A stretch of DNA of 64,000 nt, taken from Deltaproteobacteria bacterium. GTDB lineage: Bacteria; Desulfobacterota; Desulfarculia; Adiutricales; Adiutricaceae. Below are positions 9,446 through 17,911 of the stretch, piece by piece. A program made the position numbers and the translations under genes. How positions within the stretch are numbered: position 1 is the first letter of the stretch; every line of letters begins with the position of its first letter. The notes under the pieces were generated by a model, which saw only the letters and a program-made list of their open reading frames with translations, ran no database searches and was not told the DNA's origin. The DNA is taken from assembly GCA_031276865.1 (NCBI GenBank), contig JAISMF010000101.1, positions 1 to 64,000 on the forward strand, in the 5' to 3' direction.

Positions 9446-9473
9446 GGCCCCGGGGCTCGCCCCGGGCTTTTTT
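9446..9473 (+). terminator. Terminator after cysA
   Basis: A GC stem (GCCCCGGGGC with GCCCCGGGC around a short loop) is followed by TTTTTT, directly after the cysA stop. It separates transport genes from the APS reductase genes, which have their own candidate promoter. Confidence 0.75.
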
Positions 9474-9761
9474 CCGTCCCGGGCGCTTTTTTCGCTCCGG
9501 GCTTTTTTAGCGTCCGCCCTTTTTTAAGCGCCTTCGGAAAATTTTCCTAGAACCGCCCCTTATAATTTTCCGCCGGCCGACTTGTCCGCCCGGGGAAATT
9601 TTCCGGCGTTCAGGCCCTTCGCCGTCTTCGGGAAATAATTCAGGCGTTCGAATCATCTCCGAAGTTTCCGGAAAAACCCCCGAAAGCTTTTCGGGGGTTT
9701 CCGGAAAAAACCCGAAAAAAGGGCCGTGGCGGCCGGATTCCTTTTTCCGGGCCTCTTTTTT

Positions 9762-9790
9762 TTGTAATTCGCCCTTGAATTGTCTATATT
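9762..9790 (+). promoter_or_regulatory. Candidate promoter for the APS reductase genes
   Basis: TTGTAA at 9762-9767, a 17-base spacer and TATATT at 9785-9790. It lies 48 bases before the chosen GTG start and behind the cysA terminator, which fits a separate transcript for the APS reductase genes. Confidence 0.45.
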
Positions 9791-9838
9791 CTGGGTCGGG
9801 CTTGAAACGATCGGTTGGAAATTTTTCGGGGGTTTTTC

Positions 9839-11653
9839 GTGGCGGCTTTCAAATTGGAGACGAGGCGGATCAAATGCGACGTCCTCGTCGTCGGCGCCGG
9901 AGCGGCGGGCTGCGTCGCCGGGGCCCTTTTGGGCGGCGGGAATCTCAAGGTGGTGGTGGCCGAGAAGGCCGCGGCGGACCGGAGCGGCTGCCTGGCCGCC
10001 GGAGTGAACGCCGTGAACGCCCACGTGGGGGAGGGGAGGAGCCCCGCCGATTACCGCGACTACGCCATTCGGGACGCCCACGGCGTCGCCTCGCCGGATC
10101 TCCTTTTATCGATGTCCGAGCGCTTGAACTGGGCGGCGGAGAGGCTCGCCTCCCTGGGAGCGAAGTTCCACCGGAATCCGGACGGCTCCTTTAAAACCCG
10201 CTCCTGGCGCAACCTCAAGGTGAACGGCGAGAACATCAAACCCCTCTTGGCGGCCCCCCTGAAAAAACTTTCCAACGTCCTCCTTTTGGAGCGCCTCCAC
10301 GTGACCAACCTCGCCCTCGCCCGGGATTCCGCCGGTTCCCGGCCGCGGGCGGTCGGAGCCTTCGGCTTTTTCACCGACGGCGGGGGTGGGGCCGCGGCCA
10401 TAGAGGCCGGAGCCGTCATAGTCGCGACGGGAGGGGCCGCAGGGATCTACCTCCCCAACAACCCCGGTCAATCCCGCCACAAGATGTGGTACCCGCCCTT
10501 CAACACCGGGGGGGGCCTGGCCTTCGGCGTCCTGGCCGGAGCCGAAATGACCACCCTGGAGATGCGCTTCGTGGCCCTGCGCTGCCGGGACACCGCCGCC
10601 CCCACGGGCACCCTGGCCCTGGGGGCGGGGGCGGCCCAGGTGAACGCCTTGGGGGAATCCTACGAGGAGGCCTACGGAAACAGCACCTCCCAGAGGGTCC
10701 TGGCCTGCCGCCGGGAAAACGCCCAGGGACGCGGCCCCTGCCATCTCTTCGCCCCCGAGGCCAAAGAGAGGGAGAGGCTGGAGTGCGCCCGGGCCTACTT
10801 CCACATGGCGCCACTCCAGGCCCTGCGCTTCCTGGAAGAGGGGGGCGCCTTTCGGAAAGGCGCCCCCCTCTCCGGCGACCGGGCGGGGGAAGACGGGATA
10901 AGGGTCCTCGTCGAGGGGACGGAGCCCTATGTGATCGGCGGCCACACGGCCTCCGGCTACAAAATATCCACCCTGAGGGAGACCTCTCTTTCGGGGCTCT
11001 TCGCGGCGGGGGACGTCGCGGGGGGCGCCCCCCAGAAATACGTCTCCGGCTCCATGGCCGAGGGCGCCCTGGCGGCCGCCGGCGCGGAAAAATATCTCAA
11101 AGATGACGACTATTTGACAAATTTCGGCGACCATGTCTTTACGGATCGAATTTCGGAACACTACGCCCCCCACCTGTCCGGCTCGCCGCCGGGCTACACG
11201 ACCGACGAGCTCGAGGAGGCCATGCAGAAGAGCATGGACTCCTTCGCCGGGGGGCGGAGTACGGATTACCGCTACTCCCGGGCCGGCCTCCGGATGGCCG
11301 GCGGGAAGATAAGGGAGTTGTACGCCCTCTCCCGGGATTTAAAGGCCGGAAACCCGGGGGAGCTTTCCCGGATATTCGAATTAAAGGAGAGGCTGGTAGT
11401 CTCCCTAAGCCTGATCGCCCATCTTTTAAACCGGAAGGAGACCCGCTGGCCGGGGTTCGGGGAGTACGCCGACCATCCGGAAAGGGATCCCCGCTACGAT
11501 CTTTTCGTCAACAGCGTTTCCAGCGCCTACGGCGGCCGCTACCCCGAGGCCCTGGAAAGCCCCGCGGTCCTGGCCAGGGATCTTTCGTCCGGAGAGGAGA
11601 TCCCCCTTCCGGAGCCGGCGGAGGATGTTTTCTTAAAGGAGCCCGCGCCTTGA
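9839..11653 (+). CDS. AprA-like adenylylsulfate reductase flavoprotein subunit (assimilatory)
   Basis: An FAD enzyme of the fumarate reductase/AprA superfamily. In this context it should reduce adenosine phosphosulfate to sulfite and AMP, with electrons from the ferredoxin encoded next. The N-terminal dinucleotide fold reads CDVLVVGAGAAGCVAG. VIVATGGAAGIY and GLFAAGDVAGGAPQKYVSGS are the family's second and third FAD-contact blocks. At 604 residues it is slightly shorter than dissimilatory AprA. I prefer GTG at 9839 (GGGGG ribosome site 8 bases upstream) over the TTG at 9815. The stop overlaps the ferredoxin start by four bases, a sign of coupling. The same set (AprA-like, ferredoxin, transporter, CysDN) occurs in clostridial sulfate-assimilation clusters, which supports the role. 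Confidence 0.85.
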   Translation: MAAFKLETRRIKCDVLVVGAGAAGCVAGALLGGGNLKVVVAEKAAADRSGCLAAGVNAVNAHVGEGRSPADYRDYAIRDAHGVASPDLLLSMSERLNWAAERLASLGAKFHRNPDGSFKTRSWRNLKVNGENIKPLLAAPLKKLSNVLLLERLHVTNLALARDSAGSRPRAVGAFGFFTDGGGGAAAIEAGAVIVATGGAAGIYLPNNPGQSRHKMWYPPFNTGGGLAFGVLAGAEMTTLEMRFVALRCRDTAAPTGTLALGAGAAQVNALGESYEEAYGNSTSQRVLACRRENAQGRGPCHLFAPEAKERERLECARAYFHMAPLQALRFLEEGGAFRKGAPLSGDRAGEDGIRVLVEGTEPYVIGGHTASGYKISTLRETSLSGLFAAGDVAGGAPQKYVSGSMAEGALAAAGAEKYLKDDDYLTNFGDHVFTDRISEHYAPHLSGSPPGYTTDELEEAMQKSMDSFAGGRSTDYRYSRAGLRMAGGKIRELYALSRDLKAGNPGELSRIFELKERLVVSLSLIAHLLNRKETRWPGFGEYADHPERDPRYDLFVNSVSSAYGGRYPEALESPAVLARDLSSGEEIPLPEPAEDVFLKEPAP

Positions 11654-11964
11654 CCATCGAAATAGACTCCCTCAACTGCTCCGGCTGCGGAAACTGCGCC
11701 GAGATCTGCCCCGGGGGGCTCATCTCCCTTGTCGACGGAAAAGCGGCGATCCTCCGGCCGGAGGACTGCTGGGGCTGCGCCGCCTGCCTTAAGGAGTGTC
11801 CGGACTCCCTAGTGTCCCTGCGGCTCCCTCCGGCCCTGGGGGGACGGGGCGGCTTTCTCAAATGCCGCCGGGAGGCGGGCCGGCTCCTCTGGCTCTATTT
11901 CCAGGGACCGGGGGACGGCGAGCCGCTGGTCGTCGACGGAGAGGGGAGGGAGGACGGTTACTAG
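11650..11964 (+). CDS. AprB-like ferredoxin subunit with two 4Fe-4S clusters
   Basis: A 104-residue iron-sulfur protein. Two complete cluster motifs are visible: CSGCGNCAEICP (about residues 11-22) and CWGCAACLKECP (about 39-50). It is presumed to feed electrons to the AprA-like flavoprotein with which it overlaps by four bases (TTG start inside the upstream stop). The tail after residue 60 (GGRGGFLKCRREAGR, then acidic) may dock the flavoprotein. It is shorter than dissimilatory AprB, as expected of assimilatory versions. Confidence 0.85.
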   Translation: MTIEIDSLNCSGCGNCAEICPGGLISLVDGKAAILRPEDCWGCAACLKECPDSLVSLRLPPALGGRGGFLKCRREAGRLLWLYFQGPGDGEPLVVDGEGREDGY

Positions 11965-12134
11965 CCTCCCCCGCGCGTCCGGGGATGTTTTTTTGAGTTC
12001 GTTTCAATTTTATTTTTGTTTTAGTTTTTTTGTTATAGTTCATAGTTTTAGTTTTTATTTTAGCTTTTGTTTTGGTTTTTTGTTACGGCTTTTGTTTTAG
12101 TTGTTTTTTCAGCTTTTCGTTTTAACTTTTGTTT
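11965..12134. other. T-rich low-complexity tract
   Basis: About 130 bases (12000-12130) consist almost only of T with regularly spaced G and A, built from degenerate units like TTTTGTTTTAG. It precedes the inverted-repeat element at 12135. No gene is present. Confidence 0.6.
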
Positions 12135-12273
12135 GACGCGCGCCCGAAAAGTCCCCGCTGTTTTATAAGTTAAAAATAAAACGCTTAATGTGATATATAA
12201 TATTGCGATTTATCCCACAATTTGTATAACGTCTTTAATCAATTTTCAATACCGGACTTTTCGCGCGCGCGTC
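12135..12273 (+). repeat. Inverted-repeat element, copy 1 of 3 (139 bp)
   Basis: It is bounded by 20-bp terminal inverted repeats that match at 19 of 20 positions (GACGCGCGCCCGAAAAGTCC at 12135-12154 against the reverse complement of 12254-12273). The AT-rich interior includes GCTGTTTTATAAG. Related copies lie at 23086-23223 and 26555-26780. Each lies upstream of a plus-strand gene in the same orientation, here cysD. No coding capacity. It could be a MITE or a mobile promoter/operator cassette. Confidence 0.75.
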
Positions 12274-12314
12274 TCGTTTTAGCTTTTGTTCGGCGTTTAG
12301 TTTTTTCAGAGAGC

Positions 12315-12331
12315 CGGCGCCAAAGGCGCCG
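12315..12331 (+). promoter_or_regulatory. Hairpin just before the cysD ribosome site
   Basis: A perfect stem, CGGCGCC-AAA-GGCGCCG, sits 9 bases before the AGGA of the cysD ribosome site. It could stabilise the mRNA end or modulate initiation; no T-run follows. Confidence 0.4.
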
Positions 12332-12348
12332 CTTCGGAAGGATCTCTT

Positions 12349-13152
12349 TTGCTCAACCATCTCCAAACCCTTGAAGCCCAGAGCGTTTACATTTTACGGG
12401 AGGCCTACCGCAACCTGGGAAAACTAGGCCTCCTCTGGTCCATCGGCAAGGACTCCACGGTTCTCCTGTGGCTGGCCCGGAAGGCCTTTTTCGGCCACTG
12501 CCCCATTCCCTTCATCCACGTGGACACGGGCTACAAGATTCCGGAGATGATAAGCTACCGGGACCAGGTGGCCTCCGATCTGGGCCTCGACATGATCGTG
12601 CACCAGAATAAGGAGGCCCTGGCCGCCGGCATGGGACCGGACAAGGGGCGTCTGGTCTGCTGCAAGGCTTTGAAGACGGACGCTTTAAACGCCATGACCA
12701 AGGAGTACGGCTTCGACGGCTTAATCGTGGGGGTGCGCCGGGACGAGGAGGGGTCCCGCTCCAAGGAGCGGGTCTTTTCCGAGCGCAACCAGGACGACGA
12801 GTGGGATCACACCCATCAGCAGCCCGAATTGTGGGGGCAGTTCAAAACCGACTTTCCCCGGGGCCACCACATAAGGGTGCATCCCCTTTTGGAGTGGAAC
12901 GAGCTGGACGTCTGGCGCTACATCGAATACGAGGAGATCCCGGTGATCGATCTCTACTTCGCCAAAAACGGCGAGCGCTACCGCTCGCTGGGCTGCGCCC
13001 CCTGCACGGGGAGGATAAAATCGGAGGCTAAAAACGTTTCCGACATCGTTACCGAGCTTTTAACCACCAAGACGGCCGAGAGGTCCGGCCGCGCCCAGGA
13101 TCGGGAAGACGCCTACGCCATGCAGAAGCTCAGGCGGGACGGGTACATGTGA
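12349..13152 (+). CDS. cysD: Sulfate adenylyltransferase small subunit CysD
   Basis: A 267-residue ATP-pyrophosphatase-fold enzyme that, with the GTPase CysN, converts sulfate and ATP to adenosine phosphosulfate. The PP-loop [15 protein letters not shown] lies at about residues 31-45. [41 protein letters not shown] and the C-terminal [21 protein letters not shown] block are all CysD signatures. The start is TTG at 12349 with a GGAAGGA site; the N-terminus ([17 protein letters not shown]) aligns with other CysD proteins from the first residue. The stop overlaps the cysN start. Downstream of copy 1 of the inverted-repeat element. Confidence 0.94.
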   Translation: MLNHLQTLEAQSVYILREAYRNLGKLGLLWSIGKDSTVLLWLARKAFFGHCPIPFIHVDTGYKIPEMISYRDQVASDLGLDMIVHQNKEALAAGMGPDKGRLVCCKALKTDALNAMTKEYGFDGLIVGVRRDEEGSRSKERVFSERNQDDEWDHTHQQPELWGQFKTDFPRGHHIRVHPLLEWNELDVWRYIEYEEIPVIDLYFAKNGERYRSLGCAPCTGRIKSEAKNVSDIVTELLTTKTAERSGRAQDREDAYAMQKLRRDGYM

Positions 13153-14846
13153 TGACCGGAGAAAGGGAGACTTTAAAGATAGTGGTGACCGGACACGTGG
13201 ATCACGGGAAGTCCACGGTCATTGGAAGGCTTCTTTTCGACACCGGCTCCCTAACCGAGGGGGCCGTGGAGAGGGTGAGGGAGATCGCCCGGGAAAAGGG
13301 CCAGCGCTTCGAGTTCGCCTACCTCCTGGACGCCTTCGAAGAGGAGCGCAAGCAGGGCATAACCATCGACACCACCAGGCTGCAATTTAAAACGGAGAAA
13401 CGGGACTACCTGATAATAGACGCCCCGGGCCACAAGGAGTTCCTCAAAAACATGATCTCCGGCGCCTCGGACGCCGAGTGCGCCTTCCTGGTGGTGGACG
13501 CCGGACGCGGCGTGGAGGAGCAGTCGAGAAGGCACGCCCACATGCTGGCGCTTTTAGGCATCCCCCGGGCCGGCGTGCTGGTGAACAAGATGGATTTGGC
13601 GGACTACCGGGAGGAAGTCTTCCTCCGGATAAGGGAGGAATCCAAAGCGTACCTGGAGAGCCTTGAAATCAAAGCCGGTCCCTTCGTGCCGCTCTCGGCC
13701 CTGATGGGCGAGAACATCTTGACGCCCTCCGCTAAAATGCCCTGGTTCACGGGCCACACCCTCGTGGACGCTTTGGACTCCATCGAGAAGATCGAGGCGG
13801 GCGGGAGCCTGCGTTTCCCCGTCCAGGACGTCTACAAGTTCGACGAGCGGCGGATCATCGCCGGCCGGCTGGAAAGCGGGACCATAAGCGAGGGCGACGA
13901 GATCCTCCTTTCCCCCGGGGGGAAGATCACCTTCGTCCATTCCCTGGAAAGCTTCCTCCCCAAGGACAAGAAGAAGTCCGCCTCGGCTCCGGAGTCCATC
14001 GGAATCACGGTGGCGGACGAGTTCTACAACGAGAGGGGCGAGATAATATCGTCCCCCGCGGATCCGCCCATCATCACCGACCGTTTCCAGTGCTCGCTTT
14101 TCTGGATGGGGAAAAGACCCCTCGCGCCCGGCCGCAAGTACAAACTGAAGATCGCGACCGTCTCCGAGGAGGCGGCGGTGGAGGAGATCCTCCGCCTCGT
14201 GGACTCCGACACCCTCGAAACCGTCTCCGGCGCGAACGAGGTCAAGGTAAACGAGGTGGCGGACGCCCTGGTGCGCCTGCGCCGCCCCGTGGCCCTCGAC
14301 CTCTTCTCCACCCATCGCGCCACGGGTAGGTTCGTGCTCGTGGACGGATACGACGTCTCGGGGGGCGGCATCGTCACCCGGGCCGAGTCCATGGCGCTGG
14401 TGAAGCGGGGTTTCGTGAAGGGGGAGCTGTCCGCCCGCTCGGACGTCTTCGAGGAGTACTACCTCTCCTTCGGCACCCGGGACGTGAGCCGGAAGTCCGC
14501 CGGAGGGCTCCTCTACCGGGTGGGGGATCGGGTGCCCCTTACGGGCGACTCGTATTCCTATCCGGAAAACTTCGACGTGGTCGTCTTCCGGGACGGGGTG
14601 GCGGTTTTAATCCGGGAGGGGAGGGTCTACGAGATACTCCCCCTCGGGGACTACGAATACTCGGGTCTACCGGTGGTGAACGGCAGCGGCTACGCCGTGA
14701 GCTGCCGGAGCCAAAAGGAGTGGATCCACGCCAGGGACGCCTTCCTCGCCAAGGGGAGGAGGAACGAGGCGGAGCTGGCCCAGCGTTACCTGGATTTCAA
14801 CGCCTACCGCCGGATAGCGTTCCCCCAGGCGGACTTCGTCGTCTGA
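13152..14846 (+). CDS. cysN: Sulfate adenylyltransferase large subunit, GTPase CysN
   Basis: A GTP-driven partner of CysD. An EF-Tu-like GTPase occupies residues 1 to about 215: G1 [10 protein letters not shown]2 within [15 protein letters not shown]3 DAPGHKEF and G4 NKMD. Beta-barrel domains follow to about 420. The protein is longer than E. coli CysN because of an extra C-terminal segment of about 140 residues (around [19 protein letters not shown]) that has no P-loop, so it is not an APS kinase fusion. Its role is unknown to me. I take ATG at 13152, which shares one base with the cysD stop; a GTG three bases earlier is possible. No separate APS kinase is seen, in line with direct APS reduction by the AprAB-like pair. 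Confidence 0.93.
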   Translation: MTGERETLKIVVTGHVDHGKSTVIGRLLFDTGSLTEGAVERVREIAREKGQRFEFAYLLDAFEEERKQGITIDTTRLQFKTEKRDYLIIDAPGHKEFLKNMISGASDAECAFLVVDAGRGVEEQSRRHAHMLALLGIPRAGVLVNKMDLADYREEVFLRIREESKAYLESLEIKAGPFVPLSALMGENILTPSAKMPWFTGHTLVDALDSIEKIEAGGSLRFPVQDVYKFDERRIIAGRLESGTISEGDEILLSPGGKITFVHSLESFLPKDKKKSASAPESIGITVADEFYNERGEIISSPADPPIITDRFQCSLFWMGKRPLAPGRKYKLKIATVSEEAAVEEILRLVDSDTLETVSGANEVKVNEVADALVRLRRPVALDLFSTHRATGRFVLVDGYDVSGGGIVTRAESMALVKRGFVKGELSARSDVFEEYYLSFGTRDVSRKSAGGLLYRVGDRVPLTGDSYSYPENFDVVVFRDGVAVLIREGRVYEILPLGDYEYSGLPVVNGSGYAVSCRSQKEWIHARDAFLAKGRRNEAELAQRYLDFNAYRRIAFPQADFVV

Positions 14847-15009
14847 GCCGGGATTTTAACGCCCGCGGGGCGCCGCCGGCGGCGAGGGGCCCCTGGCTAA
14901 TCCTTTTCCCGCGGGAGCCGCGGCTCCCCGCGGTCTTTGGGGATCGATTTCGCCGCCGTTTTCGCGGGGGATCGACCATCTTGATGTTTTTCATGGGAGG
15001 CTGATAAAA

Positions 15010-15897
15010 ATGGAGCCAGACTACAAGGCCCTTAAAAACACCGGTTTCATGCGCCAGAGACAGAAGAACCGCTTCTCCCTCCGACTCAAGGTCGTGGGGG
15101 GGCGTCTCACGACCGAGCAGCTACGGGCCATAAGCGAAATGGCGGACGATTACGGCTCCGGGATCGTGCATCTCACTTCCAGGCAGGGCCTGGAGGTGCC
15201 GTTCATCAAACTAGAGGATATAGACTCTTTAAAGGAGGGGATCCTCCAGGGGGCGATCAGCGCCGGAGTCTGCGGCCCCGCGGTGCGCACCGTCACCGCC
15301 TGCCAGGGGGACAAGGTCTGTCCCTCGGGCTGCATCGACACCTACGCCCTGGCCGAGAAGATATCGGACAGGTATTACGGGCGGAGGCTCCCCCACAAGT
15401 TTAAAATTGGTCTGACCGGCTGCGTGAACAACTGTCTCAAGGCCGAGGAGAACGACGTGGGCGTGAAGGGGGGGCTTATCTTGAGCTTCAACGAGGATGC
15501 CTGCTCCAAATGCGCTCTCTGCGTGAAGGTCTGCCGGGAGAAGGCCTTGAGCTTCAAAAACAAGAAGATCGCCCTCGACCCCGGGAAATGCAACAACTGC
15601 GGCCGCTGCGTGAAGATCTGCCCCGAAGGGGCCTGGCGGGGAAAACCCGGCTACATCGTCTACTTCGCCGGAACCTTCGGAAACAGGATCGCCATCGGGA
15701 AAAAGCTCCTTCCCGTATTGAGCCGGAAGGAGGATCTCCTGAAAGTCGTGGACCGCGCCCTGGACTTCTTTTCCGAGCACGGGATTCCGGGAGAGAGGTT
15801 CAGGACGACGGTGGACAGGACCGGCTGGGAGCCCCTGGCGGAGCGCCTGAACCGGGCGAAAAAGGCGACGGCCGAAAAAAAGGCGAAGGCCGGCTGA
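15010..15897 (+). CDS. Siroheme-type sulfite reductase with ferredoxin domain (AsrC/Fsr-like)
   Basis: A 295-residue enzyme expected to reduce sulfite to sulfide, completing the pathway. The N-terminal half is a nitrite/sulfite reductase ferredoxin-like half domain (FSLRLKVVGGRLTTEQL). It is followed by a catalytic Cys set near GDKVCPSGC and TGCVNNCLKAEENDVG that binds the coupled siroheme/4Fe-4S centre. An inserted two-cluster ferredoxin (CSKCALCVKVC and CNNCGRCVKICP) spans about residues 162-212. Such small enzymes are typical of anaerobes. The ATG has a GGGAGG site. It lies 163 bases downstream of cysN. Anaerobic sulfite reductase subunit C is an alternative label for the same family. Confidence 0.88.
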   Translation: MEPDYKALKNTGFMRQRQKNRFSLRLKVVGGRLTTEQLRAISEMADDYGSGIVHLTSRQGLEVPFIKLEDIDSLKEGILQGAISAGVCGPAVRTVTACQGDKVCPSGCIDTYALAEKISDRYYGRRLPHKFKIGLTGCVNNCLKAEENDVGVKGGLILSFNEDACSKCALCVKVCREKALSFKNKKIALDPGKCNNCGRCVKICPEGAWRGKPGYIVYFAGTFGNRIAIGKKLLPVLSRKEDLLKVVDRALDFFSEHGIPGERFRTTVDRTGWEPLAERLNRAKKATAEKKAKAG

Positions 15898-15971
15898 CGC
15901 CGCGGCAAGGGCGATTCGAAGCGGTTTGGAAGGCTGGGGGGGGGAAGGAAAAAACACCCCCCCTCCGGCCG

Positions 15972-17864
15972 TTATTTCCTCCGCGGAGCTTTTTCGGCTC
16001 CGCCCGCATCCTTGAACAGGGGATTTGAACTCACGGGGATGGAGCCTCTTTTCGCCGTTCCCCGCCCCCTCTTCGAAGCGTCTTTTTTTAGGAGGTCTTT
16101 TTCAGGCGGAGGCGGAGGCGTTTTCTTCGGCTCTTCCTTTTCCCGGGCGGATCCCGAAGTCCCGTCCGGCGGGGATTTTCCCTCGCCGCCAACCGGCTCG
16201 TTCGAGCCGGTTTTCTTTTTCCTCTTTTTATCGTTTTTTGAGGGGGCGTCCCCTAAATTCGCCGTGGATTCCCCGCCCCGGGATCCGGACGGATTTTTTT
16301 CATTGGTTTCGGCCGGATCGTTCGCGGCGGCCATTCCTCCCGCCGGAGTTTCCGCGGGGATTATTTCTCCGGACTCTCCTTTCGCGCCCGTTTCCACGTC
16401 CGTCGCGTCGGGCGTCCCTTTTCCGTTCTCCTCCATTTCAATTTCCCGGGCGGTTTTCGGGGACGCGTCCGGCGGGGATTCGCCTTCATCGTTCGCCGGA
16501 TCGTTCGAGCCGGTTTTCTTTTTTCTTTCTTGATTTGAATAGGCGTCCCCGAAATTCGCCGGCGATTCACCGTCCCGGGAGCCGGACGCCGTTTTTTCAT
16601 TGGTTTCATCCGGATCGTTCGCGGTCCCGTTTTTTCCCGCCGGAGTTTCCGCGGGGATTATTTCTCCGGACTCTCCTTTAACGCCCGTTTCCACGTCCGT
16701 CGCGTCGGGCGTCCCTTTTCCGTTCTCCTCCATTTCAATGATCGCGGAAATTTTGGGAAGATCAATGTCTTCAAGGTAATTTTCGAGGCGGAGGGGGAAA
16801 TCCGGTGCGGGAGGATTTTTTAATACCGGAAAAGAACCCGCTCTCGCGGCGCGGTGGATGGCGTTCACCTGGTCGGCGGGAATCATCCTTCCGATGATAA
16901 ATAGGGCCGAAGCCGCGGCCTTCGACCCGTTTAATTTGTTAATAACAGACACGTCTTTTAAAAAAGATGGATAATTCATTTCCATTTCGGAGTTAAGAAT
17001 GAACGAGTAGTGAAAAACAGGAAGGAGGAATAGTAGATCGAATGAATGCACGCATCCGTGATAAATTTGATGATTTAAATAGCGTAATTTATTTAAAAAT
17101 ATCTGGTCGTGAAAAACAGGAAGAGACTCATCGGTTAGCTTGAAATACTCGTTGAAAGTATCCTGCATTTTTAAGTATTCTTTGATTTTTGAAAAATCGA
17201 AAGTATTATTCGGATCCGAATCGGTTTTGGAATAAACGTCCTTTATAAATTTTGTGGCTGCTTTGAATGGTTCTATACGGTGGACGGTAAAAATGTTCTT
17301 ACGCTCAAATATGGATTTTAGATAATATATTATATTTTCGTAGTAATCAAGAGGTATAACGCTTTCAAAATGCTGAGCGGAGGAAAATTCACCGGGTTCG
17401 AAAAACGTGTTGACGAAGCGGAGCGACCTCAGCTTGTCTCTCGTCAACGCCTCTTCGCCGCGCCAACGATCCCAGTAATCTTCGTAGAGCGGCTTTTCCA
17501 AAATAATGTTGTATTTAACCGCGTCTGTTTGAAGAATTCTTTCGCCTCTATCGGAAAGAGGGTAAAATTTATCCACCTGCGATAATTCGAGCCGACGAAC
17601 GCGAGTATCAGGATTTGATTTTACGGGGACGAATAGTTCTTTGTAGTCGCTTTTAAGAAGCGTCAGCACGTAACCCGCATCGTCCGTGATGGAAATATCA
17701 GGCATTTCATCGAATATTTTTGAAAAGTCATTGTATTTGGCATTATTTAGAGCATTGATATCTATTATTCTTGAGGAATTAATCCTGATTTCTCCTTCGG
17801 AAATAATATTGATCCATTCCAGATAACTTAAGGCCGTTAATGATGATTGAGAAGGCGGGCGCAT
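15972..17864 (-). CDS. Unrecognised protein with globular N-terminus and repetitive acidic/basic tail; third gene of the Hsp70-helicase operon
   Basis: I do not recognise this 630-residue protein. Residues 1 to about 365 look globular, alpha/beta and rich in aromatics (YEDYWDRWRGEEALTRDK, HQIYHGCVHSFDLLFLLP). The tail (about 375-630) is disordered, made of two near-identical units of about 99 residues starting IEMEENGKGTPDATDVETG, then a Lys/Pro/Arg-rich end with a polyproline run. At DNA level this is a tandem repeat of roughly 297 bp (about 16142-16738). The tail is GC-rich while the head is AT-rich like the two upstream genes. The gene starts 47 bases after the helicase stop on the same strand, so it should share that operon. 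It could be the effector or specificity subunit, but that is inference. Confidence 0.75.
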   Translation of the reverse strand: MRPPSQSSLTALSYLEWINIISEGEIRINSSRIIDINALNNAKYNDFSKIFDEMPDISITDDAGYVLTLLKSDYKELFVPVKSNPDTRVRRLELSQVDKFYPLSDRGERILQTDAVKYNIILEKPLYEDYWDRWRGEEALTRDKLRSLRFVNTFFEPGEFSSAQHFESVIPLDYYENIIYYLKSIFERKNIFTVHRIEPFKAATKFIKDVYSKTDSDPNNTFDFSKIKEYLKMQDTFNEYFKLTDESLPVFHDQIFLNKLRYLNHQIYHGCVHSFDLLFLLPVFHYSFILNSEMEMNYPSFLKDVSVINKLNGSKAAASALFIIGRMIPADQVNAIHRAARAGSFPVLKNPPAPDFPLRLENYLEDIDLPKISAIIEMEENGKGTPDATDVETGVKGESGEIIPAETPAGKNGTANDPDETNEKTASGSRDGESPANFGDAYSNQERKKKTGSNDPANDEGESPPDASPKTAREIEMEENGKGTPDATDVETGAKGESGEIIPAETPAGGMAAANDPAETNEKNPSGSRGGESTANLGDAPSKNDKKRKKKTGSNEPVGGEGKSPPDGTSGSAREKEEPKKTPPPPPEKDLLKKDASKRGRGTAKRGSIPVSSNPLFKDAGGAEKAPRRK

Positions 17865-17911
17865 AATATAACCTTAGGAGAAAAAATTTATAAGTATATC
17901 GGAAAACACCG

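Larger units (their letters stand above)
9438..9838. other. Intergenic region with a large inverted repeat
   Basis: After the cysA terminator come T-run-containing repeats (9476-9530) and then a long near-perfect inverted repeat at 9668-9704, CCGGAAA-ACCCCCGAAA facing TTTTCGGGGGTTTCCGG. It could be a second terminator or an operator. No gene is seen. Confidence 0.5.

Noticed and set aside
9815-9838. Longer AprA-like start at TTG 9815
   Set aside because: GTG 9839 has a better ribosome site (GGGGG) and the added eight residues look like translated leader.
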